Of a DNA stretch of 7,828 bases, positions 1 through 6,552 are shown piece after piece. Each line of letters begins with the position of its first letter. The first letter of the stretch is position 1. The notes beneath the pieces were generated by a model that saw only the letters and a program-made list of their open reading frames with translations, did not search any database and was not told the DNA's origin. The DNA lies in assembly GCA_903889815.1 (NCBI GenBank), contig CAISYX010000361.1, positions 1 through 7,828 of the forward strand, in the 5' to 3' direction. The translations under genes and the position numbers were made by a program. Source of the stretch: an uncultured Gammaproteobacteria bacterium (GTDB lineage Bacteria > Pseudomonadota > Gammaproteobacteria > Pseudomonadales > Pseudohongiellaceae).

Positions 1-127
1 CCAGCAGGCTCTTGCTGCGCATCTGCGTCCAGGCCAGTCGGCGGCCCATCCAGATACCCACCGGCAACAGCACAAGCATCGTCCAGAACGACAGTTGCAG
101 GGAAAGCAGCAGGGCCGTCCAATCCAC
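1..127 (-). CDS. modB: Molybdate ABC transporter permease ModB, N-terminal part (runs off the left edge)
   Basis: This is the inner-membrane channel subunit of the ModABC molybdate importer, and only the first 42 codons are in the window. Translation from GTG at 127-125 begins VDWTALLLSLQLSFWTM. A hydrophobic first membrane segment (about residues 4-26) follows, then the short basic stretch GRR, which matches how ModB proteins begin. The GTG start is chosen because a Shine-Dalgarno GAGGAG (140-135), encoded by the last two sense codons of modA, sits 7 nt upstream. The start lies only 4 nt past the modA stop codon, so the two genes are surely co-transcribed and probably translationally coupled. 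The ABC signature of the permease lies outside the window. Family assignment rests on this short N-terminus plus its place directly after modA. Confidence 0.82.
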   Translation of the reverse strand, partial: MDWTALLLSLQLSFWTMLVLLPVGIWMGRRLAWTQMRSKSLL

Positions 128-131
128 CGAC

Positions 132-914
132 TTACTCCTCACCCGGCAGGCTGAAGCCATGGCGGCGCATGATGCTGCGCGCGGTGGCCTGCTGCAGATA
201 GTCGTAGAACGCTTCCACGGCCGGCGTCGCAGAATGCATCAGCACCATGCGCTGGCGCAGTGGCGTGTGCCATTCTTCTGGCAGCAGGGCGGTAGTCCCC
301 ATGCCGGCCACATTGGGTGCCAGTGCCAGCGAGTAGGCAATGATGCCGCCCTGGGCATTGCCGGAAGCTGCGAACTGCGCTGCCTGCGACACATTTTCGC
401 CGAGCACCAGCGTGCCCTTCAGGGCATCCCAGAGTCCGGTGTGGCGCAGCACCTCCTCGGCACGTGCGCCATAGGGTGCGTGTTCCGGATTGGCAATGGC
501 GAAGCGGCGGATCTGCCCTCGCGCCACGGCGTCGCGCAGCCCGGAAAGTGTTGAGTCCACCTGGAGTGGCGAGCCCGCGGCAGCGATGAGCGCCAGGCGA
601 CCGATGGCGTACAGTTCCCCCTCGTCCTGGCTGAGGCCAAGATCAGCAAGCTGGTTGACGAAGGCCTCGTCGGCAGACAGAAACATCTGAAAGGGAGCGC
701 CCTCGACTATCTGTCTGTAGAGATTGCCCGAGGAGCCAAACACCAGTTGCACCTGGTGGCCGGTTTCTGCCGCGAACTGCGCCCGCACTTCCTCCAGCGC
801 AAACTGCAGGTCGGAGGCCGCTGCCACGGTATGAGTCTAGCCCTGTGCCGCCGCGGACAGCAGGCCGACGAGCAGAAGAACGTGCAGCGGGCGTAGAATG
901 CGGTGCAGCAACAT
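132..914 (-). CDS. modA: Periplasmic molybdate-binding protein ModA, reading frame split by an in-frame amber codon (possible pseudogene)
   Basis: ModA captures molybdate (or tungstate) in the periplasm and delivers it to ModB/ModC. The start is ATG at 914, with GGAG placed 8 nt upstream. The first 25 codons give a signal peptide (basic N-end, HVLLLVGLLSAAAQG). Codon 26 is TAG (839-837), and the frame then resumes with THTVAAASDLQ and the whole mature protein to TAA at 132, 260 codons in all, a normal ModA length. Family landmarks, in full-frame numbering, are AAASD (S34), FGSSGN (S61), NPEHAPYG (A146), GENVSQAA (V175) and AYSLA (Y194); these align with the oxyanion-binding positions of E. 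coli ModA. If the TAG is real, the only intact reading frame begins at GTG 827. That frame has no good ribosome site and no export signal, so its product could not work in import. A sequencing error, a recent nonsense mutation or suppression are all possible. modB follows 4 nt after the stop. Confidence 0.85.
837..839 (-). other. In-frame TAG stop codon inside modA
   Basis: Reading the minus strand from ATG 914, codons 24-29 are CAG GGC TAG ACT CAT ACC, and the conserved mature start VAAASDLQ follows in the same frame. The stop falls at or next to the expected signal-peptidase cleavage point after AAAQG. There is no frame change on either side, so one base substitution (for example GAG or CAG to TAG) explains it. 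Confidence 0.95.
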
Positions 915-946
915 CGTGGGGGCTCCAGCAGGGCTCGTGATTCATG

Positions 947-970
947 CGCTGTATCATTTCATATACAGCG
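947..970. promoter_or_regulatory. Inverted repeat resembling a ModE operator
   Basis: CGCTGTAT (947-954) is repeated as its exact reverse complement ATACAGCG (963-970) with an 8-nt spacer. The 24-bp, 8-8-8 layout with CG ends and AT-rich inner halves matches, from memory, the ModE (molybdate-responsive repressor) sites in front of proteobacterial mod operons. Its centre lies about 45 bp upstream of the modA ATG. It overlaps a weak candidate modA promoter on the minus strand (TGGACG, 18 nt, AATGAT), so bound protein would block transcription. It is also about 60 bp upstream of the divergent SDR gene, which it could control too. No modE gene is in the window. Confidence 0.6.
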
Positions 971-1005
971 AGCAGCCGTCCAGCCTGCAGGCGCAGGCAC
1001 ACGGC

Positions 1006-1013
1006 AAAGGAGG
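1006..1013 (+). promoter_or_regulatory. Strong ribosome binding site of the SDR gene
   Basis: AAAGGAGG lies 4 nt before ATG 1018 and decides this start over the longer in-frame extension beginning near 898, which has no Shine-Dalgarno site and would run across the modA-side palindrome. Confidence 0.85.
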
Positions 1014-1017
1014 CAAG

Positions 1018-1788
1018 ATGGTAATCAATCTTTTCGATCTGACTGGCAAAGTGGCGCTGATCACGGGCTCGACAAAAGGCATCGGGCGCGCCATTGCACA
1101 GCGCATGGCAGAGGCCGGAGCGCGGGTGGTGATCTCAAGCCGCAATCAGGATGCCTGTGAGGCGGTGGCGGCGCAGATCTGCGCCTCAGGCGGGCAAGCT
1201 GTGGCGATCGCGTGCAACATCAACTATCGGGAACAGTTGCAACACCTGGTGGAGGAGAGTGTCCGGCAGCTGGGACAGATCGACGTGCTGGTCTGCAACG
1301 CGGCGTTGAACCCGTGGTATGGCCCTTCGCGGGACATGCCGGATGAGGCTTTCGACAAGATCATGAATGCCAATGTCGGCAGCGCGCACCGGCTATGCCA
1401 GCGGGTGATTCCCGCGATGGCGGCCCGGGGCGGAGGGGCAGTGATCATCGTATCGTCCATCGCCGGCATTCAGGGCACGGCCATGCTGGGCGCCTACGGC
1501 ATTTCCAAAGCGGCTGACATGGCTTTGGCCCGCAATCTGGCGGTGGAGTGGGGTCCGCACAATGTGCGTGTCAACTGCATTGCGCCGGGCCTGGTACGGA
1601 CGGATTTTGCACGGGCACTCTGGGAAAATCCCGAGACCTATGCTGCGACAGTTGCCAGGTATCCGCTGCGCCGCATCGGCGAACCCGACGAGATTGCCGG
1701 CGCCGCCATCTTCCTTGCATCGGCCGCCGGCAGTTTCATCACGGGTCAGACACTGGTGATTGATGGTGGGGGGACCATCGCCGGCTGA
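1018..1788 (+). CDS. SDR-family NAD(P)-dependent oxidoreductase, DHRS4-like
   Basis: This is a 256-residue classical short-chain dehydrogenase/reductase, predicted cytoplasmic and soluble, interconverting an alcohol and a ketone or aldehyde with NAD(P)H. The ATG at 1018 has AAAGGAGG ending 4 nt upstream, which is much better than the in-frame extension beginning near 898. Visible motifs are the Rossmann TGSTKGIG (16-23), the NAAL variant of the NAG motif (94-97), N119, S147 and YGISK with Y160 and K164. N119, S147, Y160 and K164 make the complete catalytic tetrad. R42 after the second strand suggests NADPH preference. The C-terminal region, with APGLVRTDFARALW (189-202) and RRIGEPDEIAG, resembles the DHRS4 carbonyl/retinol reductase group more than FabG; the true substrate cannot be read from sequence. 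It is divergent from modA across a palindromic site and convergent with the regulator downstream, 8 bp between stops, so it is probably transcribed alone. Confidence 0.92.
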   Translation: MVINLFDLTGKVALITGSTKGIGRAIAQRMAEAGARVVISSRNQDACEAVAAQICASGGQAVAIACNINYREQLQHLVEESVRQLGQIDVLVCNAALNPWYGPSRDMPDEAFDKIMNANVGSAHRLCQRVIPAMAARGGGAVIIVSSIAGIQGTAMLGAYGISKAADMALARNLAVEWGPHNVRVNCIAPGLVRTDFARALWENPETYAATVARYPLRRIGEPDEIAGAAIFLASAAGSFITGQTLVIDGGGTIAG

Positions 1789-1796
1789 TCTGTGTC

Positions 1797-2855
1797 TCAG
1801 GAGAGCCAGTCGAAGTGGCGGGTGAGGGCGGTCAGCTTGAAGCTGCGGGTTTGCTCGATCGCTTCGGGGTGAGCATCGTTCTGCACGGCCGGGCCCTGCA
1901 ATACCTTGGCCTGAAAGGTGTCCAGATCAAACATCACCAGGCTGGCCCGCGCGTCCATGGGCAGCAGCGATGCCGGTGCCAGGCGGGGTGACTGAGCAAA
2001 CAGCAAGGCGCGATCCAGTGGCGACCACTGCAGGTTGTAGAGGGTGTCCTGTGTCGTGAGCACGGTGACGGGGGCATTTGGCTGTGCCGTGGATCCCAGC
2101 AGCAGGCTGGACCCTTCCTCGTTGTAGCGCACCACTGCGAACAGCCTGCCATCGCTGGACAACACGGGCTGCGTTCCGTTCAGGGCACCGCCATCGGGAC
2201 TGGCCATTGCGCTGTCGCCTGACAGCGTTGCCGAAGCCGTTGCCACACGTCCTCCGGACAGACGGTCAAAAGCATCAGCATTGCCCAGACTGATATCTGC
2301 GAGGGGGTATGCATTCGTGCTGACAGGCGTGTTGACCACTGCCTGGCCCTGCAAGCCCAGCGCCAGCAGGGCCGTCAGCGCCAGACTCATCGCGCCACCC
2401 AGCAGCGGACGGGTATAGGAGCGTGCGCGCGTTTCGTGCTGTGCAGCAACAAGGCTGGCCACTGACGCCGGGCAATTGCGTACGCGGCAGCCCGCACTGA
2501 GGCGGTAGCCGGTCTTGGGAATGGTGTCGATCAGCGGGGCGCTCGTGCTGTCAGTTTCCAGCTTGCGGCGCAATTCCGACACTGCCCGCGTCAGCGAATT
2601 CTCGTTGACGATTACCCGTGGCCAGAGTTCCTCGATAAGGGCGTCACGCCTCAGCACTTGGCCGGGCGTGGCGGCAAGCAGTGTCAGCAAGCGCATCAGG
2701 CGCGGCTCCAGGGAACGAATCTCCCCACTGTCCAGATGCTGCAGCTGTCGCGTATCGGGTTCCACACGCCAGCGCTCCAGCAGAAAAGGCGTCCTGCGCA
2801 TCGCTATAACGCTGTCGTCAGTGGTGTTGTCGGCACTGTAGTCCATGTCATTCAT
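1797..2855 (-). CDS. Membrane-anchored winged-helix transcriptional regulator (CadC/ToxR-like)
   Basis: This 352-residue protein has an OmpR-type winged-helix DNA-binding domain at about 24-120. The stretch LMRLLTLLAATPGQVLRRD is followed by ENSLTRAVSELRRKL (recognition helix) and IDTIPKTGYRL (the wing, typical of the family). There is no receiver domain. A single hydrophobic segment at about 150-170 fits a membrane helix, which would place the remaining 180 residues in the periplasm. That part holds two sections like PD40/TolB propeller strands: LSSDGRLFAVVRYNEEGSSLL (232-252, a serine at 250) and LQWSPLDRALLFAQ (275-288). The architecture is that of one-component transmembrane regulators such as CadC and ToxR; the signal sensed is unknown. 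The start is placed at ATG 2855, preceded by AAGAGAA. An in-frame ATG at 2939 would add 28 residues, but these use rare codons (AGA, ACA) and look non-coding. It is divergent from degQ and convergent with the SDR. Confidence 0.85.
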   Translation of the reverse strand: MNDMDYSADNTTDDSVIAMRRTPFLLERWRVEPDTRQLQHLDSGEIRSLEPRLMRLLTLLAATPGQVLRRDALIEELWPRVIVNENSLTRAVSELRRKLETDSTSAPLIDTIPKTGYRLSAGCRVRNCPASVASLVAAQHETRARSYTRPLLGGAMSLALTALLALGLQGQAVVNTPVSTNAYPLADISLGNADAFDRLSGGRVATASATLSGDSAMASPDGGALNGTQPVLSSDGRLFAVVRYNEEGSSLLLGSTAQPNAPVTVLTTQDTLYNLQWSPLDRALLFAQSPRLAPASLLPMDARASLVMFDLDTFQAKVLQGPAVQNDAHPEAIEQTRSFKLTALTRHFDWLS

Positions 2856-2892
2856 CCCGGTTCTCTTGTCGATACCCTGTGTACGCGTTTTA

Positions 2893-2910
2893 TCCGGATT
2901 TCCGTCCGGA
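2893..2910. repeat. Paired TCCGGA palindromes upstream of the regulator gene
   Basis: TCCGGA occurs at 2893-2898 and again at 2905-2910, 12 bp apart start to start. Each copy is its own reverse complement, so the pair is both a direct and an inverted repeat. It lies 38-55 bp upstream of the preferred regulator start at 2855. An operator role is inferred from position only. Confidence 0.35.
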
Positions 2911-2968
2911 CGCCACTGCAATCTGCCCGTGTCTGCCATTCTTCACATTTTCTGGATGAAAACTTCAC

Positions 2969-2990
2969 GCTTTCCGCAGGTTTTCCGCTG
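2969..2990. repeat. Tandem 11-bp imperfect repeat in the regulator/degQ intergenic region
   Basis: GCTTTCCGCAG (2969-2979) is followed directly by GTTTTCCGCTG (2980-2990), identical at 9 of 11 positions. OmpR/PhoB-type winged-helix proteins are known to bind head-to-tail repeats spaced about 10-11 bp, and a gene of that DNA-binding class starts 114 bp away. A link is inference; two copies could also arise by chance. Confidence 0.35.
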
Positions 2991-3081
2991 TCTGCCCCCC
3001 TAGAGTCTGCCTCACGAGTCGCAGCCTGGTCTGCCTCTCCCGTGTCGTATCCGAAGTCAGTGTGAGCAAGAGGGCATACCT

Positions 3082-4458
3082 ATGAAGAAGCAAGTTGTCA
3101 GTCTGGTGTTCATGTTGGGGCTGGGCGCCGTGGCATCAAGTCCGGCCATGGCGGTAAGCGAGGAAGCCGCCAGCAATGGCGTTCCCTCATTGGCGCCCAT
3201 GCTGGAGGAGGTGACTCCGGCGGTCGTCATCGTGTCAACGTCGCAGACCAGCCGCGCGCCTGAGGCACTGCGCTTCCTCGGTGAAGAGGATTTGCGCCGG
3301 TTCTTCGACGAGCAACAAGGACAGGCGGATCCGCGTGCAGTGCGCGGGACCGGATCGGGCGTCATTGTGGATGCCGAGAAGGGCTATATCGTCACCAATC
3401 ATCATGTCATTGCCGACGCCGATGTCATCTCAGTCTCGCTGCAGGATGGCCGCGAGTTCACGGCGAAACTGCTCGGCAGCGATGCGAGCACGGATGTCGC
3501 GTTGCTGGAGATCGAGGGCGACACCCTGCAGGACCTGGAATTTGCGGACATTGAGGACCTGCGGGTCGGCGACTACGTGGTGGCAGTTGGCAATCCCTTC
3601 GGTCTTGGCCAGACAGTAACGCAGGGCATCGTCAGCGCCCTGGGCCGCTCCGGCCTGAACAATGACAACTACGAAGACTTCATCCAGACCGATGCTGCCA
3701 TCAACATGGGCAACTCGGGCGGCGCGCTTGTTGATCTGGAAGGCCGTCTGGTTGGCATCAACACGGCCATCATCAGCGGCACTGGCACCAACGCCGGCAT
3801 CGCGTTCGCGGTGCCTGTGGACATGATTGCGTCGGTGGTAACCCACCTGGAGCGTGATGGCGAGGTGCGTCGTGGCCAGCTGGGTGTGCAGATTCAGGAC
3901 CTGACTTCCGCCATGGAGACTGCGCTGCAGACCGGCGCGGGCAAAGGGGCACTGGTCACGAGTGTCATGCCTGGCAGTGCGGCCGAGGCGGCAGGCATCG
4001 AAGCGTCGGATGTGATCGTCGAAATTGACGGCCGCAAAATCGAAAGTGGTCGCGAACTGCGCAATGTCATTGGTCTGATGAGTCTGAATCAGGAAGTGGA
4101 ACTGCTGGTGTACCGTGATGGCCAGAGCCAGCTCGTGAAGGCTGTCGTGGGTGGCAGCCAGCCCAGTGTGGCTGCCAATGCGCAGGATGAAGGTCGTCAG
4201 TTGGCCGACCCGGCTTATCAGGGCGCCCAGCTGCGCAGCGTCGAGCAGGCGGGCAGTACCGGCGTCGAGGTGGTGAATGTGGAACAGGGCAGTCCAGCCT
4301 GGCAGGCGGGTCTGCGTCAGGGTGATGTGATCTTCGAGGTCAATCGCAGCGAAGTGGCCACCCTGCAGGAATTCAATCAGCGTGTGGACGACGATGCTCC
4401 CGTGACCGCCCTGGGCGTGCTCCGGGAGAACCGCAGAATGCTTGTGATCATGTCGTGA
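3082..4458 (+). CDS. degQ: Periplasmic serine endoprotease DegQ/DegP (Do/HtrA family)
   Basis: This 458-residue trypsin-like protease degrades and may chaperone misfolded envelope proteins. ATG 3082 has AGAGGG 8 nt upstream. An N-terminal Sec signal peptide is present, cleaved about after SPAMA (residue 24). The protease domain (about 35-258) has the complete triad: H108 in TNHHVIADA, D138 in STDVALLEIE and S212 in GNSGGAL, at spacings like E. coli DegP (105/135/210). PDZ1 is about 262-357 and begins RRGQLGV; PDZ2 is about 383-458. Two PDZ domains and a short region between the first strands and the triad histidine (no long Q-rich LA loop) favour DegQ over DegP, though that split is often blurred outside enterics. 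The gene is divergent from the membrane regulator across 226 bp and is closed by a strong terminator. I looked for a sigma-E promoter (GAACTT/TCTGA type) upstream and found none with proper spacing. Confidence 0.94.
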   Translation: MKKQVVSLVFMLGLGAVASSPAMAVSEEAASNGVPSLAPMLEEVTPAVVIVSTSQTSRAPEALRFLGEEDLRRFFDEQQGQADPRAVRGTGSGVIVDAEKGYIVTNHHVIADADVISVSLQDGREFTAKLLGSDASTDVALLEIEGDTLQDLEFADIEDLRVGDYVVAVGNPFGLGQTVTQGIVSALGRSGLNNDNYEDFIQTDAAINMGNSGGALVDLEGRLVGINTAIISGTGTNAGIAFAVPVDMIASVVTHLERDGEVRRGQLGVQIQDLTSAMETALQTGAGKGALVTSVMPGSAAEAAGIEASDVIVEIDGRKIESGRELRNVIGLMSLNQEVELLVYRDGQSQLVKAVVGGSQPSVAANAQDEGRQLADPAYQGAQLRSVEQAGSTGVEVVNVEQGSPAWQAGLRQGDVIFEVNRSEVATLQEFNQRVDDDAPVTALGVLRENRRMLVIMS

Positions 4459-4532
4459 ATGGAAGGCTTCAACGTGCGTGCTGTACCAGTGTAAATGGGA
4501 GGTAACAGGGTTCTTGGCTGTGCCTGACTTTG

Positions 4533-4570
4533 GCCGGTTGCGGTGATCCCCGCAGCCGGCATTTTTTTTT
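4533..4570 (+). terminator. Rho-independent terminator after degQ
   Basis: An 11-bp stem is formed by GCCGGTTGCGG (4533-4543) and CCGCAGCCGGC (4550-4560), with one G-T wobble and a 6-nt loop (TGATCC). It is followed by A and nine T residues (4561-4570). The form is textbook and it lies 75 bp past the degQ stop codon. The GTG at 4543, which opens the longest form of the next reading frame, lies inside this hairpin and is therefore an unlikely start. Confidence 0.93.
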
Positions 4571-4596
4571 GCAAAGTCCGCGCGCCGTGCTATGTT
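4569..4596 (+). promoter_or_regulatory. Candidate extended -10 promoter for the hydrolase-nfsA unit
   Basis: TTGCAA (4569-4574, 4 of 6 to consensus), a 16-nt spacer and TATGTT (4591-4596, 4 of 6) are preceded by TGC, giving an extended -10 element. It overlaps the end of the terminator T-tract, and the implied RNA would start near 4603, about 33 nt before the TTG start at 4636. The match is moderate; the position, directly after a terminator and before a gene, is the better support. Confidence 0.5.
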
Positions 4597-4635
4597 CCAG
4601 CTCCAGCCGCTTCAGCCATTTCCGGGGTCCGCACC

Positions 4636-5778
4636 TTGTCACTCGTCACCCGCTTGCCTTGCCTTGCCGTCATCTCAGCGCTGGCAACGCTGCTTCCCGC
4701 AAGTCTCCATGCCCAGAATCCGGGCTACGAACAGTATTCCCAATGGCTCAATGCCAGCATCGCCGCCAGCACGGTACCGGGCGTGGCCATGGCGGTGGTC
4801 AGCTCGCATCAGGTGCTCGACGTGCAGACCTGGGGCGTGCGTGCAATCGGCAGCCCGGACCCTGTGGATGACCACACCCTGTTCCGGATTGCCTCGGTGT
4901 CCAAGACCTTCGCTGGCGCCGTCGCTGCCAAGCTGGTGCACGACCAGAAACAGGCCTGGGATACCCCGGTGCTGACGATCCTGCCGCAGTATGCCATCGG
5001 CACGGAAGCTGCCAGCCGGACCATGACGCTCAAGCATGTGCTGAGCCATTCCACTGGCCTGATGCCCCATGCGTTCTCCAACATGCTCGATGCCGGCGTC
5101 GCCTACGCCAAGATTCAGGAAAAGTTCACTGAAATTCCCACGGTGTGCCCCCCGGGCCGCTGCTATGGTTACCAGAACGTGGTGTTCTCGCTGGTGTCCG
5201 ACGTGGTGGAAGTTTCCGAGCATATTCCTTACGGCCAGTATGTGGAGGAACGGCTGTTCGGCCCGCTCGGCATGACCCGCGCCTCCATGACGCTGGAGGA
5301 CTATCTTGCCGATACCAATGTCAGCGCTCCCCATCAACGCCGTGGCGAACAATGGCAGACGGTCAGCACCAATGCGGCCTATTACAGTGTGGGCCCGGCC
5401 GCCGGGGTCAATGCCAGCCTGGACGACATGATCCTCTGGGCCCAGGCCAATCTGGGAGCCTTTCCCGACGTGCTGCCGCCGGATGTGCTTGCTGCGCAGC
5501 ATTCGCCTGTAGTGGAGACGCCACGGGGCAATTATTTCAACCGTTGGCCGAATCTGGAAAACGCCTGGTATGGCCTGGGCTGGCGCGTGTTCGACTACGC
5601 TGGACAACGGGTGCTTCACCATGGCGGCGGCGTGCGGGGATTCCGCACGGAGCTGGTCCTGGTGCCCGCACTGGACATCGCCATGATCGTGCTGTTCAAC
5701 GCCGAGACGCCGCTGGCCAACGACGTGGTGCCACACTTTCTCGACGCCATGCTTGTAGAAGGAATTGCCCAGCCATGA
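4636..5778 (+). CDS. Exported serine hydrolase of the beta-lactamase family (class C / PBP-like)
   Basis: This 380-residue member of the PF00144 fold may be a beta-lactamase, D-aminopeptidase/carboxypeptidase or esterase; the substrate is not evident. The motifs are SVSK (S87 nucleophile, K90), the YQN of the YxN motif (Y179-N181) and HGG (H329-G331) in place of the KTG box, a change common in esterase-like members. C171 and C176 flank PPGR just before YQN and could form a disulfide in the periplasm. The start is placed at TTG 4636, with GGGG 8 nt upstream. From there a clean signal peptide runs SLVTRLPCLAVISALATLL to a cut after LHA (residue 26). The longer frame begins at GTG 4543, inside the degQ terminator hairpin, and would bury the signal peptide behind 31 extra residues. 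The gene's stop overlaps the nfsA start (ATGA). Confidence 0.88.
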   Translation: MSLVTRLPCLAVISALATLLPASLHAQNPGYEQYSQWLNASIAASTVPGVAMAVVSSHQVLDVQTWGVRAIGSPDPVDDHTLFRIASVSKTFAGAVAAKLVHDQKQAWDTPVLTILPQYAIGTEAASRTMTLKHVLSHSTGLMPHAFSNMLDAGVAYAKIQEKFTEIPTVCPPGRCYGYQNVVFSLVSDVVEVSEHIPYGQYVEERLFGPLGMTRASMTLEDYLADTNVSAPHQRRGEQWQTVSTNAAYYSVGPAAGVNASLDDMILWAQANLGAFPDVLPPDVLAAQHSPVVETPRGNYFNRWPNLENAWYGLGWRVFDYAGQRVLHHGGGVRGFRTELVLVPALDIAMIVLFNAETPLANDVVPHFLDAMLVEGIAQP

Positions 5779-6512
5779 ATCCTGTTTTCGACCTCCTGAA
5801 CGCCCATCGCAGTATTCGCAAGTTTACCTCGCAAGACATCGCCGAAGACCTGCTCCATGCCATCGTGAGCGCCGGGCAGTCGGCGGCGACGTCGAGTTTC
5901 CTGCAGGGCTGCACGGTGATCCGCGTGCGCAACCCGGAGAGCCGCCGCACGCTGGCGCGGCTGGCCGGCAATCAGCCATACGTGGAAAGTGCCGCGGAGT
6001 TTCTGGTGTTGTGTGCCGATCTCAAGCGCCCAGGCAATGCCTGTACGCAGCTCGGCAAGGAATTCGTGGGCGACTGCACGGAACACTTCATCATTGCAAC
6101 GGTGGACGTGGCATTGATGGCGCAGACCATGGTGGTGGCCGCCGAATCCGCCGGACTGGGCATCTGCTACATCGGCGGCCTGCGCAACAATCCGCGGGAG
6201 GTGTCCGATCTGCTGCAGCTACCCGGAGGTGTCTATCCGGTGTTCGGTCTCTGCCTTGGGTATCCCGATCAGAACCCGGAGCGCAAGCCGCGTCTGCCGT
6301 TGGCCGTGGTGCTCAAGGACGAGGTATACAACGAGGTGGGCGATGTGCAGCGCATCGCTGCGTATGACGAACAGGTACGCGAGTATTACCGCCAGCGTAC
6401 GGGAGGCGGACTCGGGCAGAGCTGGAGTGAACAGGTCGCTGGACTGCTCAGCGAGAAAGCACGGCCGCACATGCGCGGTTTCCTGGCAGAACAGGGTTTC
6501 ACTCTGCGCTGA
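5775..6512 (+). CDS. nfsA: Oxygen-insensitive NADPH nitroreductase NfsA (FMN flavoprotein)
   Basis: This 245-residue cytoplasmic flavoenzyme transfers electrons from NADPH to nitroaromatics, quinones and similar acceptors in two-electron steps. It matches E. coli NfsA (240 residues) along its whole length. FMN-contact segments are HRSIRKF (11-17, with H11, R12, S13 and R15), SSFLQ (40-44) and KPRLP (171-175). The GLGICYIGGLRNN stretch (127-139) and FGLCLGYP (157-164) are also hallmarks. R208 in EYYRQR falls where the NADPH-binding arginine (R203) of E. coli NfsA lies. The ATG at 5775 overlaps the hydrolase stop by 4 nt, and AGAAGGA just upstream is its ribosome site, so translation is probably coupled. 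In enterics nfsA is under SoxRS control; no Sox box could be judged here because the gene lacks its own upstream region. Confidence 0.94.
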   Translation: MNPVFDLLNAHRSIRKFTSQDIAEDLLHAIVSAGQSAATSSFLQGCTVIRVRNPESRRTLARLAGNQPYVESAAEFLVLCADLKRPGNACTQLGKEFVGDCTEHFIIATVDVALMAQTMVVAAESAGLGICYIGGLRNNPREVSDLLQLPGGVYPVFGLCLGYPDQNPERKPRLPLAVVLKDEVYNEVGDVQRIAAYDEQVREYYRQRTGGGLGQSWSEQVAGLLSEKARPHMRGFLAEQGFTLR

Positions 6513-6552
6513 AAGCCCAGGCATTCCCTGGTCTCATACAACCCCCGCATTT

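Noticed and set aside
898..1017. Longer SDR start near 898
   Set aside because: It has no Shine-Dalgarno site, overlaps the modA start and the palindrome, and adds 40 residues not found in SDR proteins; ATG 1018 has AAAGGAGG.
2856..2939. Regulator start at ATG 2939
   Set aside because: The added 28 residues are rich in rare codons and charged residues unrelated to the winged-helix fold, and the ribosome site is poor. Kept as an alternative only.
2961..3010. Sigma-E type promoter before degQ (AAAACTT with a downstream GTCTG)
   Set aside because: The spacing between the two elements is about 24-25 nt instead of about 16, and the -10 match is partial.
4494..4530. Ten-codon frame ATG...TGA just before the terminator, as a possible leader peptide for attenuation
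   Set aside because: It has no ribosome site, no run of regulatory codons and no alternative antiterminator pairing that I could find; the hairpin is adequately explained as the degQ terminator.
4675..5736. Long minus-strand open frame of 353 codons opposite the hydrolase gene
   Set aside because: It is antisense to a gene with clear motifs and a signal peptide, is rich in His/Gly/Arg as expected of a shadow frame in GC-rich DNA, and shows no domain or ribosome site.
5145..5774. Upstream extension of the nfsA frame through the hydrolase gene, giving a 455-residue protein
   Set aside because: The extension is an out-of-frame reading of the hydrolase. The NfsA homology begins exactly at ATG 5775, which has a ribosome site.
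6517..6532. Short hairpin CCAGG-cattc-CCTGG after nfsA
   Set aside because: It has only five base pairs and no T-run, and could occur by chance.
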